Source of the DNA: Desulfosporosinus sp.
GTDB taxonomy: Bacteria; Bacillota; Desulfitobacteriia; Desulfitobacteriales; Desulfitobacteriaceae
NCBI GenBank assembly: GCA_003513495.1
Contig: DOPM01000003.1
Span: 1 to 64,000, forward strand
Direction: 5' to 3'
Length of the DNA: 64,000 bases
In this document: in pieces, positions 1 through 8,388 of the stretch
How the letters are laid out: the number at the start of each line of letters is the position of its first letter
Numbering within the stretch: position 1 is the stretch's first letter
The notes under the pieces: model-generated
Told to the model about the DNA's origin: nothing
Database searches by the model: none
What the model saw: the letters and a program-made list of their open reading frames with translations, nothing else
Made by a program: the position numbers and the translations under genes

Positions 1-60
1 GCGAGTTTCTCTCATTGGCTGTCCTTGTTGTCTAGTTTTCAAAGACCATTATTTTCTCGA
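1..60 (-). promoter_or_regulatory. rRNA operon leader (boxA-like antitermination region)
   Basis: On the minus strand this stretch reads GGTCTTTGAAAACTAGACAA, the sequence typical of Firmicute 16S leaders and 16S-23S spacers. It lies directly downstream of three tandem consensus promoters firing to the left. I infer that a 16S rRNA gene starts just beyond the left edge of the window. No mature rRNA sequence is present, so the operon itself is inferred. Confidence 0.7.
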
Positions 61-80
61 CCCGTTTGGGCCGGAATCAC

Positions 81-109
81 ATCTTAGCATTTTTAACCTG
101 CGTTGTCAA
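81..109 (-). promoter_or_regulatory. rRNA-type promoter, proximal
   Basis: Minus strand TTGACA (104-109) and TAAGAT (81-86) are separated by exactly 17 bp. This is the promoter nearest to the rRNA leader. A GC-rich segment (CCGGCCC) follows the -10, as is common for stringently controlled promoters. Confidence 0.8.
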
Positions 110-191
110 TACTTTTTTTCAACTAGCTCGAAGTAGTAACTCCTTGCATTTTTCGTTTTCGTGATTCACTGGCTGTTTAGGCCGGACTCAT

Positions 192-220
192 ATATTAACA
201 TTTCCAAACCTCGTCGTCAA
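192..220 (-). promoter_or_regulatory. rRNA-type promoter, middle
   Basis: Minus strand TTGACG (215-220) and TAATAT (192-197) have a 17-bp spacer, followed by a GTCCGGCC segment like that of the proximal promoter. It fires in the same direction as the two neighbouring promoters. Confidence 0.75.
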
Positions 221-269
221 TAGCTCAATGATTCCTTTGACTAAGCTACCCCGTTTTTGACGCTCAGTT

Positions 270-298
270 AGCATACCTCTTTTACATTCCGATGTCAA
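270..298 (-). promoter_or_regulatory. rRNA-type promoter, distal
   Basis: Minus strand TTGACA (293-298) and TATGCT (270-275) have a 17-bp spacer. It is the outermost of three leftward tandem promoters. The remaining stretch to position 486 holds no gene; it presumably contains the ilvA promoter, which I could not fix. Confidence 0.65.
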
Positions 299-489
299 TT
301 GTTATTTTAATCCATATCCAAGGTAGTTATCCGGAGTTATCCTGCATGTATCACTAGTAACATCAGTGTAATCTTAATTATCGGGAACCATGTTTTTTCT
401 CATAGATCGTATCTAAGATGAACAAACTACATTTTAGCGGATAAATAATAGTCAAAAGAAGTATTTTATTTAGGAAGGAAGTCAAATTG

Positions 490-1695
490 ATGGATATTTC
501 TATTGATGACATTATTAAGGCGAAAGCTACACTCCAGGGAATATCCTATAAAACGGCCTTGGTCCACAACCCTAGCTTGAGCGATCTGAGTGGTAATCAG
601 GTTTACGTAAAGATGGAGAACCTTCAACGTACGGGCTCTTTTAAACTTAGAGGAGCGTATAATAAAATTGCCCATTTATCTGAAAAAGAAAAACAATCTG
701 GTGTAATTGCATCATCTGCCGGTAACCATGCTCAAGGTGTCGCTGTGGCTGCAGCAATTTATGGCATCAAATCAACCATCGTCATGCCTAAGCACGCTCC
801 CCTTTCTAAGGTGACGGCTACCCGGAGGTATGGCGCAGACGTCATTCTTTACGGGGAAGTCTATGACGAGGCTTACAATGAGGCCCGTCGCATACAATCT
901 GAAACCCAGGCGACGTTTATTCATCCCTTCGATGATCCACTCGTCATTGCAGGTCAGGGAACCATTGCCTTAGAGATCCTTGAAGATCTTCCTGATGTGG
1001 AAGTTATAGTCCTCCCAATTGGGGGAGGCGGATTGATCTCAGGTGTCGCCTTGGCATTGAAGTCTTTACATCCCGCTGTGAAGATAATAGGTGTCCAGAG
1101 TAAAAACAATCCCTCAATGCAGGAATCGATTGCCCATAAACAAGTAATGACGATCAATGGAATCCCGAGCATTGCCGATGGAATAGCGGTAAAAACACCT
1201 GGCGACCTGACATTTGAGCTTGTAAAACGATATGTTGATGAAATTGTGACCGTCGACGAAGATGAAATTGCCAGTACTATGCTATTATTCTTAGAAAGCG
1301 CTAAAGTCGTCGCAGAAGGTGCGGGGGCTGCTGCAGCTGCTGCGATCCTTCATACTCTATCTTATTACAAAAATCGTAAAATGGTTGCAGTATTGAGCGG
1401 TGGAAACGTTGACGTTAACATCCTAGCCCGCACCATCGACAAAGGACTTGTAAAAAATGGTCGCAAGTGTTTTCTTACTACGGTTCTGCGTGATCGACCT
1501 GGGGCTTTAGCTCAACTATTGCATTTGATTGCTAGTAGAGGAGCCAATGTCCTCGCTGTAGCACATCGTCGGGAAACCTTAGATATTCCACTCAGTTACG
1601 CAAAGGTAGAACTCGAGTTAGAGACTATCGATGAAGCTCAGGTACAAGCACTCAAGAAGCTACTCGAAGAAAATCACTACCGAGTTATCCGCTAA
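490..1695 (+). CDS. ilvA: Threonine ammonia-lyase (threonine deaminase) with C-terminal ACT domain
   Basis: PLP enzyme converting threonine to 2-oxobutanoate and ammonia, the entry to isoleucine synthesis. The PLP lysine lies in the GSFKLRG motif near residue 52 and a glycine-rich phosphate-binding loop (IGGGGL) near residue 178. A single ACT domain covers roughly residues 325-400, beginning at TTVLRDRPGALAQLL. About 400 aa is the length of the single-ACT 'medium' form. The AGGAAGG at 472-478 serves the ATG at 490; an in-frame TTG at 487 is an alternative start. The gene is monocistronic and ends at a hairpin shared with the convergent neighbour. Whether it is the biosynthetic or catabolic enzyme cannot be told from the sequence. 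Confidence 0.93.
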   Translation: MDISIDDIIKAKATLQGISYKTALVHNPSLSDLSGNQVYVKMENLQRTGSFKLRGAYNKIAHLSEKEKQSGVIASSAGNHAQGVAVAAAIYGIKSTIVMPKHAPLSKVTATRRYGADVILYGEVYDEAYNEARRIQSETQATFIHPFDDPLVIAGQGTIALEILEDLPDVEVIVLPIGGGGLISGVALALKSLHPAVKIIGVQSKNNPSMQESIAHKQVMTINGIPSIADGIAVKTPGDLTFELVKRYVDEIVTVDEDEIASTMLLFLESAKVVAEGAGAAAAAAILHTLSYYKNRKMVAVLSGGNVDVNILARTIDKGLVKNGRKCFLTTVLRDRPGALAQLLHLIASRGANVLAVAHRRETLDIPLSYAKVELELETIDEAQVQALKKLLEENHYRVIR

Positions 1696-1727
1696 TAGAA
1701 GCATCTTTCTCCCCTCAAGATAATATT

Positions 1728-1767
1728 AAACAACCAAAGATTAATCTAATTCAATCCTTGGTTGTTT
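1728..1767. terminator. Bidirectional hairpin between ilvA and mnmM
   Basis: Arms at 1728-1742 and 1753-1767 pair over 15 bp with one G-U. The hairpin sits between two convergent genes. The T-run is weak on the plus side and moderate on the minus side. Confidence 0.6.
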
Positions 1768-1796
1768 ATCTGTAACTTGTCATTATAGGCTTAAAA

Positions 1797-2372
1797 TCAT
1801 TTAGGACAGACTTTTTCGATACAAATCAGTTCAGGGGGAAAATTAATCTGGTTCTGAAAGCTTATCTTAACAACATTATAATCCTTTTGACTTAAAGAAG
1901 CTGTGTAACTTTCTAAGGCTTCTTTTTCAAGTTTACCGTTCTCATGACCTGGATAGATGATGATCAAGATAATACCATTGGGCTCTAGTAAACATAAACA
2001 TTTTTGAAGGGCTACAAGGGTAGTTTCTTTTTTTGTTGTAATGCTATGATTTCCCTTGGGTAGATAGCCGAGATTAAAGATCACTAATTTGACCGTTTCT
2101 TTTATGTATTTATCAATAGTTTCATGGCCATCAAGGATTAATTCTGATCTTTCAAGAATATTTAATTCCTTAAGCCTTTTGCGAGTACTAATAACTGCTT
2201 CTTCTTGAATATCAAAAGCATAAACTTTCCCTTTCTCTCCAACCAAGCTGCATAAAAATGCTGTATCATTGCCATTTCCCATAGTGCAATCAACAGCTGT
2301 ATCTCCATTGGCCAACTTTGATTGACATATTCCTTTTGAAATTTCAACAGCATTAATAAAACTATTTCTCAA
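1797..2372 (-). CDS. mnmM: MnmM-type tRNA wobble-uridine methyltransferase (YtqB family)
   Basis: Class I SAM-dependent methyltransferase of 191 aa, the usual length for the YtqB family. In Bacillus this family methylates nm5s2U to mnm5s2U at tRNA position 34. Visible landmarks are the SAM motif DCTMGNGNDTAF near residues 29-40, the acidic motif II in YAFDIQ, and the NLGYLPKGNH segment in the position of the catalytic loop. The start is TTG at 2372, preceded by an AGAAGGA ribosome site. In Bacillus it is operonic with mnmL (ytqA); here the MnmL homologue is about 31 kb away at 32967-33884. Confidence 0.85.
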   Translation of the reverse strand: MRNSFINAVEISKGICQSKLANGDTAVDCTMGNGNDTAFLCSLVGEKGKVYAFDIQEEAVISTRKRLKELNILERSELILDGHETIDKYIKETVKLVIFNLGYLPKGNHSITTKKETTLVALQKCLCLLEPNGIILIIIYPGHENGKLEKEALESYTASLSQKDYNVVKISFQNQINFPPELICIEKVCPK

Positions 2373-2477
2373 CTATCCTTCTCCTTACAATGGTTTGTTT
2401 CATAAGATAAGCGTGATGCAATTTATCAGTAGTTGTACTTCATTCCATTTGCAAAGTTGTATGGTACTAGTATGGAC

Positions 2478-3629
2478 TTAGTGGGTACCTTTCGCAAATC
2501 GATCAGGAGTTAATAAACTCACATCGATCAACTTAGTTCCGCCTTTTAAAATTAAATCGGATAAGATTCTCCCTACAGCTGGAGCATGCATGAAGCCATT
2601 TCCGCTGAATCCATTGGCCAAAAACAATCCCTTTAACCCTGGTGCCTCTCCCATCACCGGATGGAAATCCGGTGTTTGTTCGCAAATTCCAGTATACGTA
2701 CGCAACCATTTTATATCCATGGCGGAAGGAATGATCTCCATCGCCGCTAGAAAAAACTCTTCGACCACAGACTTATCAACTACTTCTTCAAAACCAGGCC
2801 AAGTATCTTGATCTGTTCCTCCCAGCAATACCGTCTTACCGCTGGCTTCCTGATGCAAATAAAAACCAGAGGCTAAATCAATAATTGTAGGAGCATTTTT
2901 TTGTAGATCCTTGGGGTTGCTGCAGACGTAAATTTGACGACGGAAGGGTTGTACTGGAAGAATGATATCTGCCATTGCCGCTAATTGAGCTGCATGTGGG
3001 CCGGCAGCATTCACAATGATTGGGCTCCAGATTGTCCCCTGAGGGGTTTCAACGCCTTTAACCTTATCTTCTTCAATGATGATTTTGGTTGCTTCCCAGC
3101 CAAGAAGAACGTCAACCTTATGACGGCGTATTGACGCATAAAGACCTGCTAAAACAGCATAAGGGTCCGCATAAGCATCCCATGGGCACACTGTTCCCCC
3201 CAAGAAATTATCCTTGTGAAGATACGGGTAATAGTTTAACAGTTCTTCCTGGTTCAACAACTTCATTGGAATGCCATCAACCTTAGCTTGTGAGGATGTG
3301 ATTTGTAGTTGATTCCACAATACTTCATTAGCTGCTAACATTAAATTGCCCTTTTCCGAATACCAAATTGGAGTATCAAATGTTGACTCAAACTTGAGGA
3401 AAAAGTCCCTGCTGAGAAGGCTCAAGCGTCTGAGCAACGGACTGCTAAATTGGTAGCGGATACCTCCAGTGCATTTGCCCGTGGAACCCATGCCTAGGAT
3501 CTTATCCTTTTCTAATACAGTTATCGATCGCTTAGGATCAACCCTTAGAATGTGATAAGCAATACTTAAGCCAATAATGCCTGCACCGATAATGACAATA
3601 TCCGCCTTTTCTTTATTACAAATGTCCAT
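2478..3629 (-). CDS. FAD-dependent amino-acid/sarcosine oxidase-like oxidoreductase (DAO family)
   Basis: 383-aa flavoprotein of the DAO superfamily (glycine oxidase, sarcosine oxidase beta, D-amino acid dehydrogenase). The N-terminal dinucleotide fold reads DIVIIGAGIIGLSIAYHIL (residues 10-28). The GSTGKCTGGIRYQFSSPLLRRL stretch near residue 48 follows the pattern of sarcosine oxidase beta subunits. The C-terminal GLFLANGFSGNGFMHAPAVG loop closes the FAD site. There is no partner subunit next to it. The substrate is not identifiable; an amine or secondary amino acid is expected. It is transcribed alone, from ATG at 3629. Confidence 0.75.
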   Translation of the reverse strand: MDICNKEKADIVIIGAGIIGLSIAYHILRVDPKRSITVLEKDKILGMGSTGKCTGGIRYQFSSPLLRRLSLLSRDFFLKFESTFDTPIWYSEKGNLMLAANEVLWNQLQITSSQAKVDGIPMKLLNQEELLNYYPYLHKDNFLGGTVCPWDAYADPYAVLAGLYASIRRHKVDVLLGWEATKIIIEEDKVKGVETPQGTIWSPIIVNAAGPHAAQLAAMADIILPVQPFRRQIYVCSNPKDLQKNAPTIIDLASGFYLHQEASGKTVLLGGTDQDTWPGFEEVVDKSVVEEFFLAAMEIIPSAMDIKWLRTYTGICEQTPDFHPVMGEAPGLKGLFLANGFSGNGFMHAPAVGRILSDLILKGGTKLIDVSLLTPDRFAKGTH

Positions 3630-3797
3630 TATTTTCTACCTGCCTTTAAAAAAGGGATAGAAAACACTTCAACATGGTTCCTAAATATTCCTCCTGAGGA
3701 TCAAATAATGTTTTACCGTTTCCGATGAGAGCTAAAATAAAATTGTGTTGCCACGGCTGTCCGTTAAACTCAATCTTTCGTTAAATCCCAGAACGAC

Positions 3798-4625
3798 TTA
3801 TAGTAAAGCCCAGTGCGCTGGTCGATTTAGTGTCGAGGGAAACTTTGTGCTAGTATCCCCCTTCGCCACGTTAAGTTGAGCTTGGGTGAGAAAGATACTC
3901 TTGCTAAGGTCGGCTCCTCGCAAATCTGCATCTCGGAAATCAGCTCCGATAAAATCTGTCCCACTTAGGTCATTTCCTCTAAGGTCAGCAGCAATCAGAA
4001 GGGCCCCTCTCAAGTTAGCTCCTCTTAAGTTCAATTTTCTCAAGTCAGCTCCAACTAGGTCAGCTCCTCGCCCGAAGGCCTTCCTACTCCCCAAGTGAGA
4101 CTTCTGCCCCCGATAAGCTTCGGCACGGACAAGTTCACTGGTCTTTAGAAGCAGCGTATTTACTTTTGACCTATGTTCAGCAACGTTTAGATCTATGAGA
4201 GAGTCCGGGCTAAGGTAAGTAAGCTGTTCCGTTTCCTCGAGCATGGAGCTGAGCACATTATGGATAGAACGTGCTGGTTGCAACGTCTGCGCTTCTGTAA
4301 GATACCATAGTAACTCATGAAGTTGTCGCATGATTAGAAATACCTTGAACATTGGTCCTGCAGATTCCGGGACCTTCCTCCAGTCATTTCCTCCGAAACT
4401 AACTCGAGAAACCTTTTGCCCCGCACCAAAACAGTCAAATGCAAGGCAACCTTTAAGGCCCTGTTCCGCTAGGGTTTTATGCACAGAACATCGGAAGTCT
4501 GTTTGAAGATTCAGGCAAGGCCGACCTGCATCTTTATTAATCGGAAAACCTTCCGAAGCGGAAAAGTATAGAGCAACACAGCATAAACCAAAACAATCTT
4601 TGCAATTAGCTCGTAGAGCATTCAT
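3798..4625 (-). CDS. Pentapeptide-repeat protein with Cys-rich N-terminus
   Basis: 275 aa in two parts. Residues 1-75 hold a cysteine cluster (NCKDCFGLCC, then RPCLNL, FRCSVH, GCLAFDC) that resembles the YkgJ-type metal-chelating arrangement. Residues 180-250 are about thirteen A(D/N)LR-type pentapeptide repeats (LVGADLRKLNLRGANLRGAL and onward), which should form a right-handed quadrilateral beta-helix. The middle is helical. Pentapeptide proteins include DNA mimics and scaffolds. The Cys cluster suggests a bound metal (Zn or Fe), which is inference. The gene stands alone and its function is unknown. Confidence 0.75.
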   Translation of the reverse strand: MNALRANCKDCFGLCCVALYFSASEGFPINKDAGRPCLNLQTDFRCSVHKTLAEQGLKGCLAFDCFGAGQKVSRVSFGGNDWRKVPESAGPMFKVFLIMRQLHELLWYLTEAQTLQPARSIHNVLSSMLEETEQLTYLSPDSLIDLNVAEHRSKVNTLLLKTSELVRAEAYRGQKSHLGSRKAFGRGADLVGADLRKLNLRGANLRGALLIAADLRGNDLSGTDFIGADFRDADLRGADLSKSIFLTQAQLNVAKGDTSTKFPSTLNRPAHWALL

Positions 4626-4861
4626 TAAGCATTCATCTCACATTGTCATTATTTCTTCGTTTTTTCAATTTGCTATCTGCTTTTGTTATAACGGATGAGG
4701 CCCATAGAAGTTCTTGATGATTATACCATTTTATCGTTGCCTATTTCTATGCCTAAAGTTTAGAGTAGAGCCTACTCGAATTCTTCCGTATTCCATATAT
4801 TTCATTCATTTATTTTAGAGGACATTTGCATATTATGTCGAATATCTAACGTTGATAATAA

Positions 4862-4980
4862 TAAAAGCTGAATCTAGGCCACCTAGAACGGGGGATATTT
4901 TTTTGGGGTGAATCGCGTACCATACGCATAGGGCTTACACCTTGTTGCCCGAATCCGTCAACTAACCTCGTAAGCTAAGA
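4862..4980 (+). promoter_or_regulatory. c-di-AMP riboswitch (ydaO/yuaA class)
   Basis: Diagnostic conserved blocks occur in the right order: CGGGGGAT (4889-4896), GGGGTGAATC (4905-4914), GCCCGAATCCGTCAACTAAC (4947-4966) and CTCGTAAGC (4967-4975). This class normally shuts off gene expression when c-di-AMP binds and is best known upstream of cell-wall hydrolases, as here. The next gene starts at 4994. Its Shine-Dalgarno (AAGG, 4981-4984) can pair with CTAACCT (4962-4968) through AGGTTAG (4982-4988), so control by ribosome-site masking is plausible. No intrinsic terminator is visible between aptamer and ATG. Confidence 0.93.
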
Positions 4981-4993
4981 AAGGTTAGAAAAT

Positions 4994-6445
4994 ATGCATT
5001 TGTCTCCAGTACTGTCGCGGTTAAAAGACACCGTGTTAATCCGAGTTAAGGATATTAATAACTTCTTTCACAATAAGCAAAAAATTTCCTGGAAATCACC
5101 CCGGGTAATCAGCACCTTATCGATTACAATTATGCTTACTGGTGGGCTTACCTATTATCTGTCGACAACCACTTCTGCGGCTGCAGTTATGATTAACGGT
5201 CAACAAATTGGTTTAGTTCAAAATGTCAATTCTGGGAAAACTCTTGTTGAAACAATCCTGAAACAACAAGGTGAGCCGTTTGGACTGACTGCTAGGACCC
5301 ATGACCAAATTGACTATGAACGTGTTAGGGTTAAATCAGACGTCTATAATGAATCAACTTTAAGTGAAGATACATTACAAGAAAAATTAAAGTTTTATCT
5401 TGAGGGTTATAAGTTAGAGGTGAATGGGTCAGTTATAGCATTCTTACCTAGCAAAGAAGATGCCGAGAAAGTTCTTAAAGATTATGAAGAGTATTATGTA
5501 AAACCAAGTGATGAAAATAAGGTGACTTCCGTTAATTTTGCCGAAGAGGTTAGTATCGAAGTGACAGAAGTTAAACCAGAAGAAATGAAAAAGTTTGATG
5601 ACACTTACAAAATGTTAATGAACGGTAAAATAGCAACCAAGGAATATACTGTCCAGGCCAATGATTCTTGGTGGCTTATAGCCCGTAAAAACGACATGTT
5701 AACGGATGAAGTATTGGCTGGAAATCCAGGAGCGAACGAAGATACCAAATTGCAGCCTGGCCAAATTATCAAACTTGTTTCAACTACTCCTTATCTTACA
5801 GTCGTAAGTGAGGGAACATATTCAGGTTCAGAAACAATCCCCTATGATGTCGTCACAAAAACTGATAAGAGTTTAAGAGTTGGACAAACAAAAGTCATTG
5901 AACAAGGAAGTAATGGCTCAAAATTAGTTACTTATTCCTATGTACAAAAGAATGGTATTGATGTTACCAAACAAGTATTAGATGAAAAAATCGTGAAAGC
6001 ACCTGTCAATCAGGTCGTTGCTAAAGGGCCCAGTAGTCAGCCTGTAACTGTAGCTTATGGTGTCTCGCGTGGAAGCAGCGGCAGCTCTTCATCATTAATA
6101 AATCGGGCACTTAGCTTGCAAGGTACGTCCTATGTGTTTGGTGGAACAACAAAAAATGGTTTTGATTGTTCGGGTTTCACTAAATATGTCTACTCGGGCT
6201 CAGGGATATCCCTTCCTCGTACATCTTATGCACAATTCGCCTCGGGTACTGCAGTAAGCAAAAACAACCTTCAATCAGGCGATTTAGTCTTCTTTTCCAC
6301 CTATGCTAAAGGCGCTTCTCATGTCGGGATTTATATCGGTGGTGGAAATTTTGTTCACGCCAGTAACCCTGGCAGCGGTGTTAAAACATCTAGCCTAAAT
6401 GATAGCTTTTACTCCTCCCGTTATCTTGGAGCACGCAGATACTAG
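4994..6445 (+). CDS. Secreted/membrane-anchored NlpC/P60 peptidoglycan hydrolase with LysM and G5 domains
   Basis: 483 aa. A single membrane segment or uncleaved signal lies around residues 38-58, followed by a helical extracellular part. A LysM-type glycan-binding domain is near 217-262 (EYTVQANDSWWLIARKNDM). A G5 domain is at about 270-345. The C-terminal NlpC/P60 endopeptidase (about 367-483) has catalytic Cys392 in the FDCSGF motif and a His in SHVGIYIG. It is expected to cut stem peptides in the wall. Control by the c-di-AMP riboswitch immediately upstream couples wall lysis to c-di-AMP, as known for this family. Monocistronic, ending at a strong terminator. Confidence 0.92.
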   Translation: MHLSPVLSRLKDTVLIRVKDINNFFHNKQKISWKSPRVISTLSITIMLTGGLTYYLSTTTSAAAVMINGQQIGLVQNVNSGKTLVETILKQQGEPFGLTARTHDQIDYERVRVKSDVYNESTLSEDTLQEKLKFYLEGYKLEVNGSVIAFLPSKEDAEKVLKDYEEYYVKPSDENKVTSVNFAEEVSIEVTEVKPEEMKKFDDTYKMLMNGKIATKEYTVQANDSWWLIARKNDMLTDEVLAGNPGANEDTKLQPGQIIKLVSTTPYLTVVSEGTYSGSETIPYDVVTKTDKSLRVGQTKVIEQGSNGSKLVTYSYVQKNGIDVTKQVLDEKIVKAPVNQVVAKGPSSQPVTVAYGVSRGSSGSSSSLINRALSLQGTSYVFGGTTKNGFDCSGFTKYVYSGSGISLPRTSYAQFASGTAVSKNNLQSGDLVFFSTYAKGASHVGIYIGGGNFVHASNPGSGVKTSSLNDSFYSSRYLGARRY

Positions 6446-6462
6446 AGAAGAAGAATACTATA

Positions 6463-6503
6463 CAAAGAGCAACAGCCAATGCTGTTGCTCTTTGTCTTTT
6501 TTT
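6463..6503 (+). terminator. Rho-independent terminator of the NlpC/P60 gene
   Basis: A perfect 14-bp stem (6463-6476 with 6481-6494) has a CAAT tetraloop and is followed by TCTTTTTTT. Confidence 0.92.
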
Positions 6504-6586
6504 AACTGACCACTTTACCGGAAATATTAGCAGGACCACTAATGGTTATTGTCCCTTGAGCAGTGCAGTCAATAATGTACATCACT

Positions 6587-7408
6587 TTAGCGTTTCATTG
6601 TCCACTCCTGTGAGTTGTATTTTTCGACCAACTGTTCCGACTTTAGTTTCTCTTCCTCAGTCAAAACCGAAGGTACAAGTTTTATACCCATAATCTCTTC
6701 AAATCCTAAACATAGTTCTCTTTCTAACTCATCAATCGTCACTGGCCGCATCCATACTTCATCTAGGGCGCAAGCTTTGGCCTTAAAGCTCTTAATCAGA
6801 CGCTGACGGACTTCTTCGTTTGGAAGCTTTAAGAGCCTAAATAGAAGTTCCGTATCAAAATGCAAGATAATTGAGCCATGTTGCAAAAGCATTCCGTCTC
6901 TGCGCATCTGGGCACTTCCTACAAGCTTCTTTCCCTCTACCACTAGTTCGTACCACGAAGGAGCGTCAAAACAGGCTGCTGTTCCCGTGTGGGAGGAATT
7001 TGCATGGGCTACTAATTCGGCTGGTACTCCAACTGCATTAATCCCTTTTAACAATCCTTGACTTATTTTTAAATAGGATTCGATAACTGTTCCTTTAACA
7101 TGTTCCTCAGATTCCGGGACAATAACACTATAGGTTAGTTCATACTGATGTAATACAGCCCTGCCACCCGTGGGCCTTCGTACTACATCAATATTTGCTC
7201 GGCGGCAGGCCTCTGCATCCACTTCTTTAGCGTAACTCTGAGCATAACCCAACGATAAAGTAGTCGGCTTCCACCCATAAAACCGTAAAACTGGTTCTGT
7301 AGGGTTATTCTTTTTCATAATATCCATAATTGCCTCATCGATCGCCATGTTTTCGGCGCCAGTAAGAACGGTATAAGGCAAATATCTCCAGGTTTTTATT
7401 TTTCTCAC
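6587..7408 (-). CDS. lipM: Octanoyltransferase LipM
   Basis: 273 aa, BPL/LplA fold. It transfers octanoate from acyl-carrier protein to a lipoyl-domain protein (GcvH in Bacillus). The LipM signature is clear: RRPTGGRAVLHQYELTYSV (77-95), the nucleophile Cys146 in ACFDAPSWYELVVEGKK, and VGSAQMRRDGMLLQHGS. This Cys and spacing separate LipM from ATP-dependent lipoate ligases and from LipB. It is the last gene of a three-gene run with two radical SAM genes (5-bp gap from the preceding one) that probably add the two sulfurs, so the cluster makes lipoate de novo. Confidence 0.87.
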   Translation of the reverse strand: MRKIKTWRYLPYTVLTGAENMAIDEAIMDIMKKNNPTEPVLRFYGWKPTTLSLGYAQSYAKEVDAEACRRANIDVVRRPTGGRAVLHQYELTYSVIVPESEEHVKGTVIESYLKISQGLLKGINAVGVPAELVAHANSSHTGTAACFDAPSWYELVVEGKKLVGSAQMRRDGMLLQHGSIILHFDTELLFRLLKLPNEEVRQRLIKSFKAKACALDEVWMRPVTIDELERELCLGFEEIMGIKLVPSVLTEEEKLKSEQLVEKYNSQEWTMKR

Positions 7409-7413
7409 CTCAG

Positions 7414-8388
7414 CTACTTATCTAGGTTAGTAATGAGTTCCTGCCAGCATCTTTTTACTTCTTCCGGGGTAAGGGATCTTGGGTAGTTATAGAATTCTTC
7501 CCTGGGAGATTCATTGTAATAGGGACGGTTACATCCTGAGCAACCCGAAGTCCGAAATGCCTCACCATCGGAAAGATACTCCCAAAGTTGGTCTAAAGGC
7601 AGGGAAAAACTCACAATCTTGCCCCTTAGAAATACGAATTCATCTACCCGAGTGAATTTTCGTCGGATTAGATAATGGGCAACCTGTATGCGACGATAAT
7701 GCTCTAATTCCGGTTTAACCGAATTCTCCATACGAGTCCCCTTTACCGGAGTAAATGCAAATAAAGCTACTGTGATTCCTTTATCATACATGTCTTGGAT
7801 AATTCTAGCCATATCTTCTTCAGTTTCCCCCAACCCGACGATAAGGTGGGTACCAATATGCCCTGGAAATTTACCTGCAGCTTCTAAGAGTAAATCATAG
7901 CGACTTTGCCAAGATCCATCTTTGGCCTGAGCAAAAACCTCTGGGGTAGCTGCATCAAGTGCTAAACTTACGCGATCAACACCATGCTTTAGTAAATCTT
8001 CAATCTCATCTAGGCTGCGTGGACCTGCAGAGACACAGATTGGCATAGCGGGGTTATCGCTCTTAATTTTTCTAACGTAGCTTTTGGCTTCCTCTAGGGC
8101 CTTGCCATCTTGAACAACTTGAAAACAGACCCTCTGCATGACCTTTTGTGCTTCGGGTATTTGCAAACCCTTAAGAACTTCCTGTTCATGAAATTCTGGC
8201 CAAACCACCCTGGAGAGAAGGTTAGTCCTCGACCTACTCTCTCGGGCTTGAGCACAAAAGGCGCAATTAAACTTACAATGTTCTCCCACCATTAGATAGG
8301 CAGTGGTTGGCAATTCATCCGCTTTTATGTTATTTAAGCCTAATACTTTAGCGGTTCCTGCAGAACAACGAATCATAGAGCACAACAT
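7414..8388 (-). CDS. Radical SAM enzyme, LipS1/LipS2-type lipoyl synthase subunit (BioB-like)
   Basis: 324 aa. The radical SAM cluster is C38xxxC42xxC45 in GEHCKFNCAFC, and the overall pattern is biotin-synthase-like. A C-terminal Cys pair lies in SGCSGCNRPYYNESP, which could ligate an auxiliary Fe-S cluster that donates sulfur. Family knowledge: LipS1 and LipS2, two distinct radical SAM proteins, together replace LipA as lipoyl synthase in some archaea and bacteria. Placement here rests on the second radical SAM gene overlapping by 16 bp upstream and lipM downstream. Which of LipS1/LipS2 this is cannot be settled. The start is uncertain: GGGGAGAGG lies only 1-2 bases before ATG 8388, so an in-frame TTG or ATG a few codons later may be used. 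Confidence 0.7.
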   Translation of the reverse strand: MLCSMIRCSAGTAKVLGLNNIKADELPTTAYLMVGEHCKFNCAFCAQARESRSRTNLLSRVVWPEFHEQEVLKGLQIPEAQKVMQRVCFQVVQDGKALEEAKSYVRKIKSDNPAMPICVSAGPRSLDEIEDLLKHGVDRVSLALDAATPEVFAQAKDGSWQSRYDLLLEAAGKFPGHIGTHLIVGLGETEEDMARIIQDMYDKGITVALFAFTPVKGTRMENSVKPELEHYRRIQVAHYLIRRKFTRVDEFVFLRGKIVSFSLPLDQLWEYLSDGEAFRTSGCSGCNRPYYNESPREEFYNYPRSLTPEEVKRCWQELITNLDK

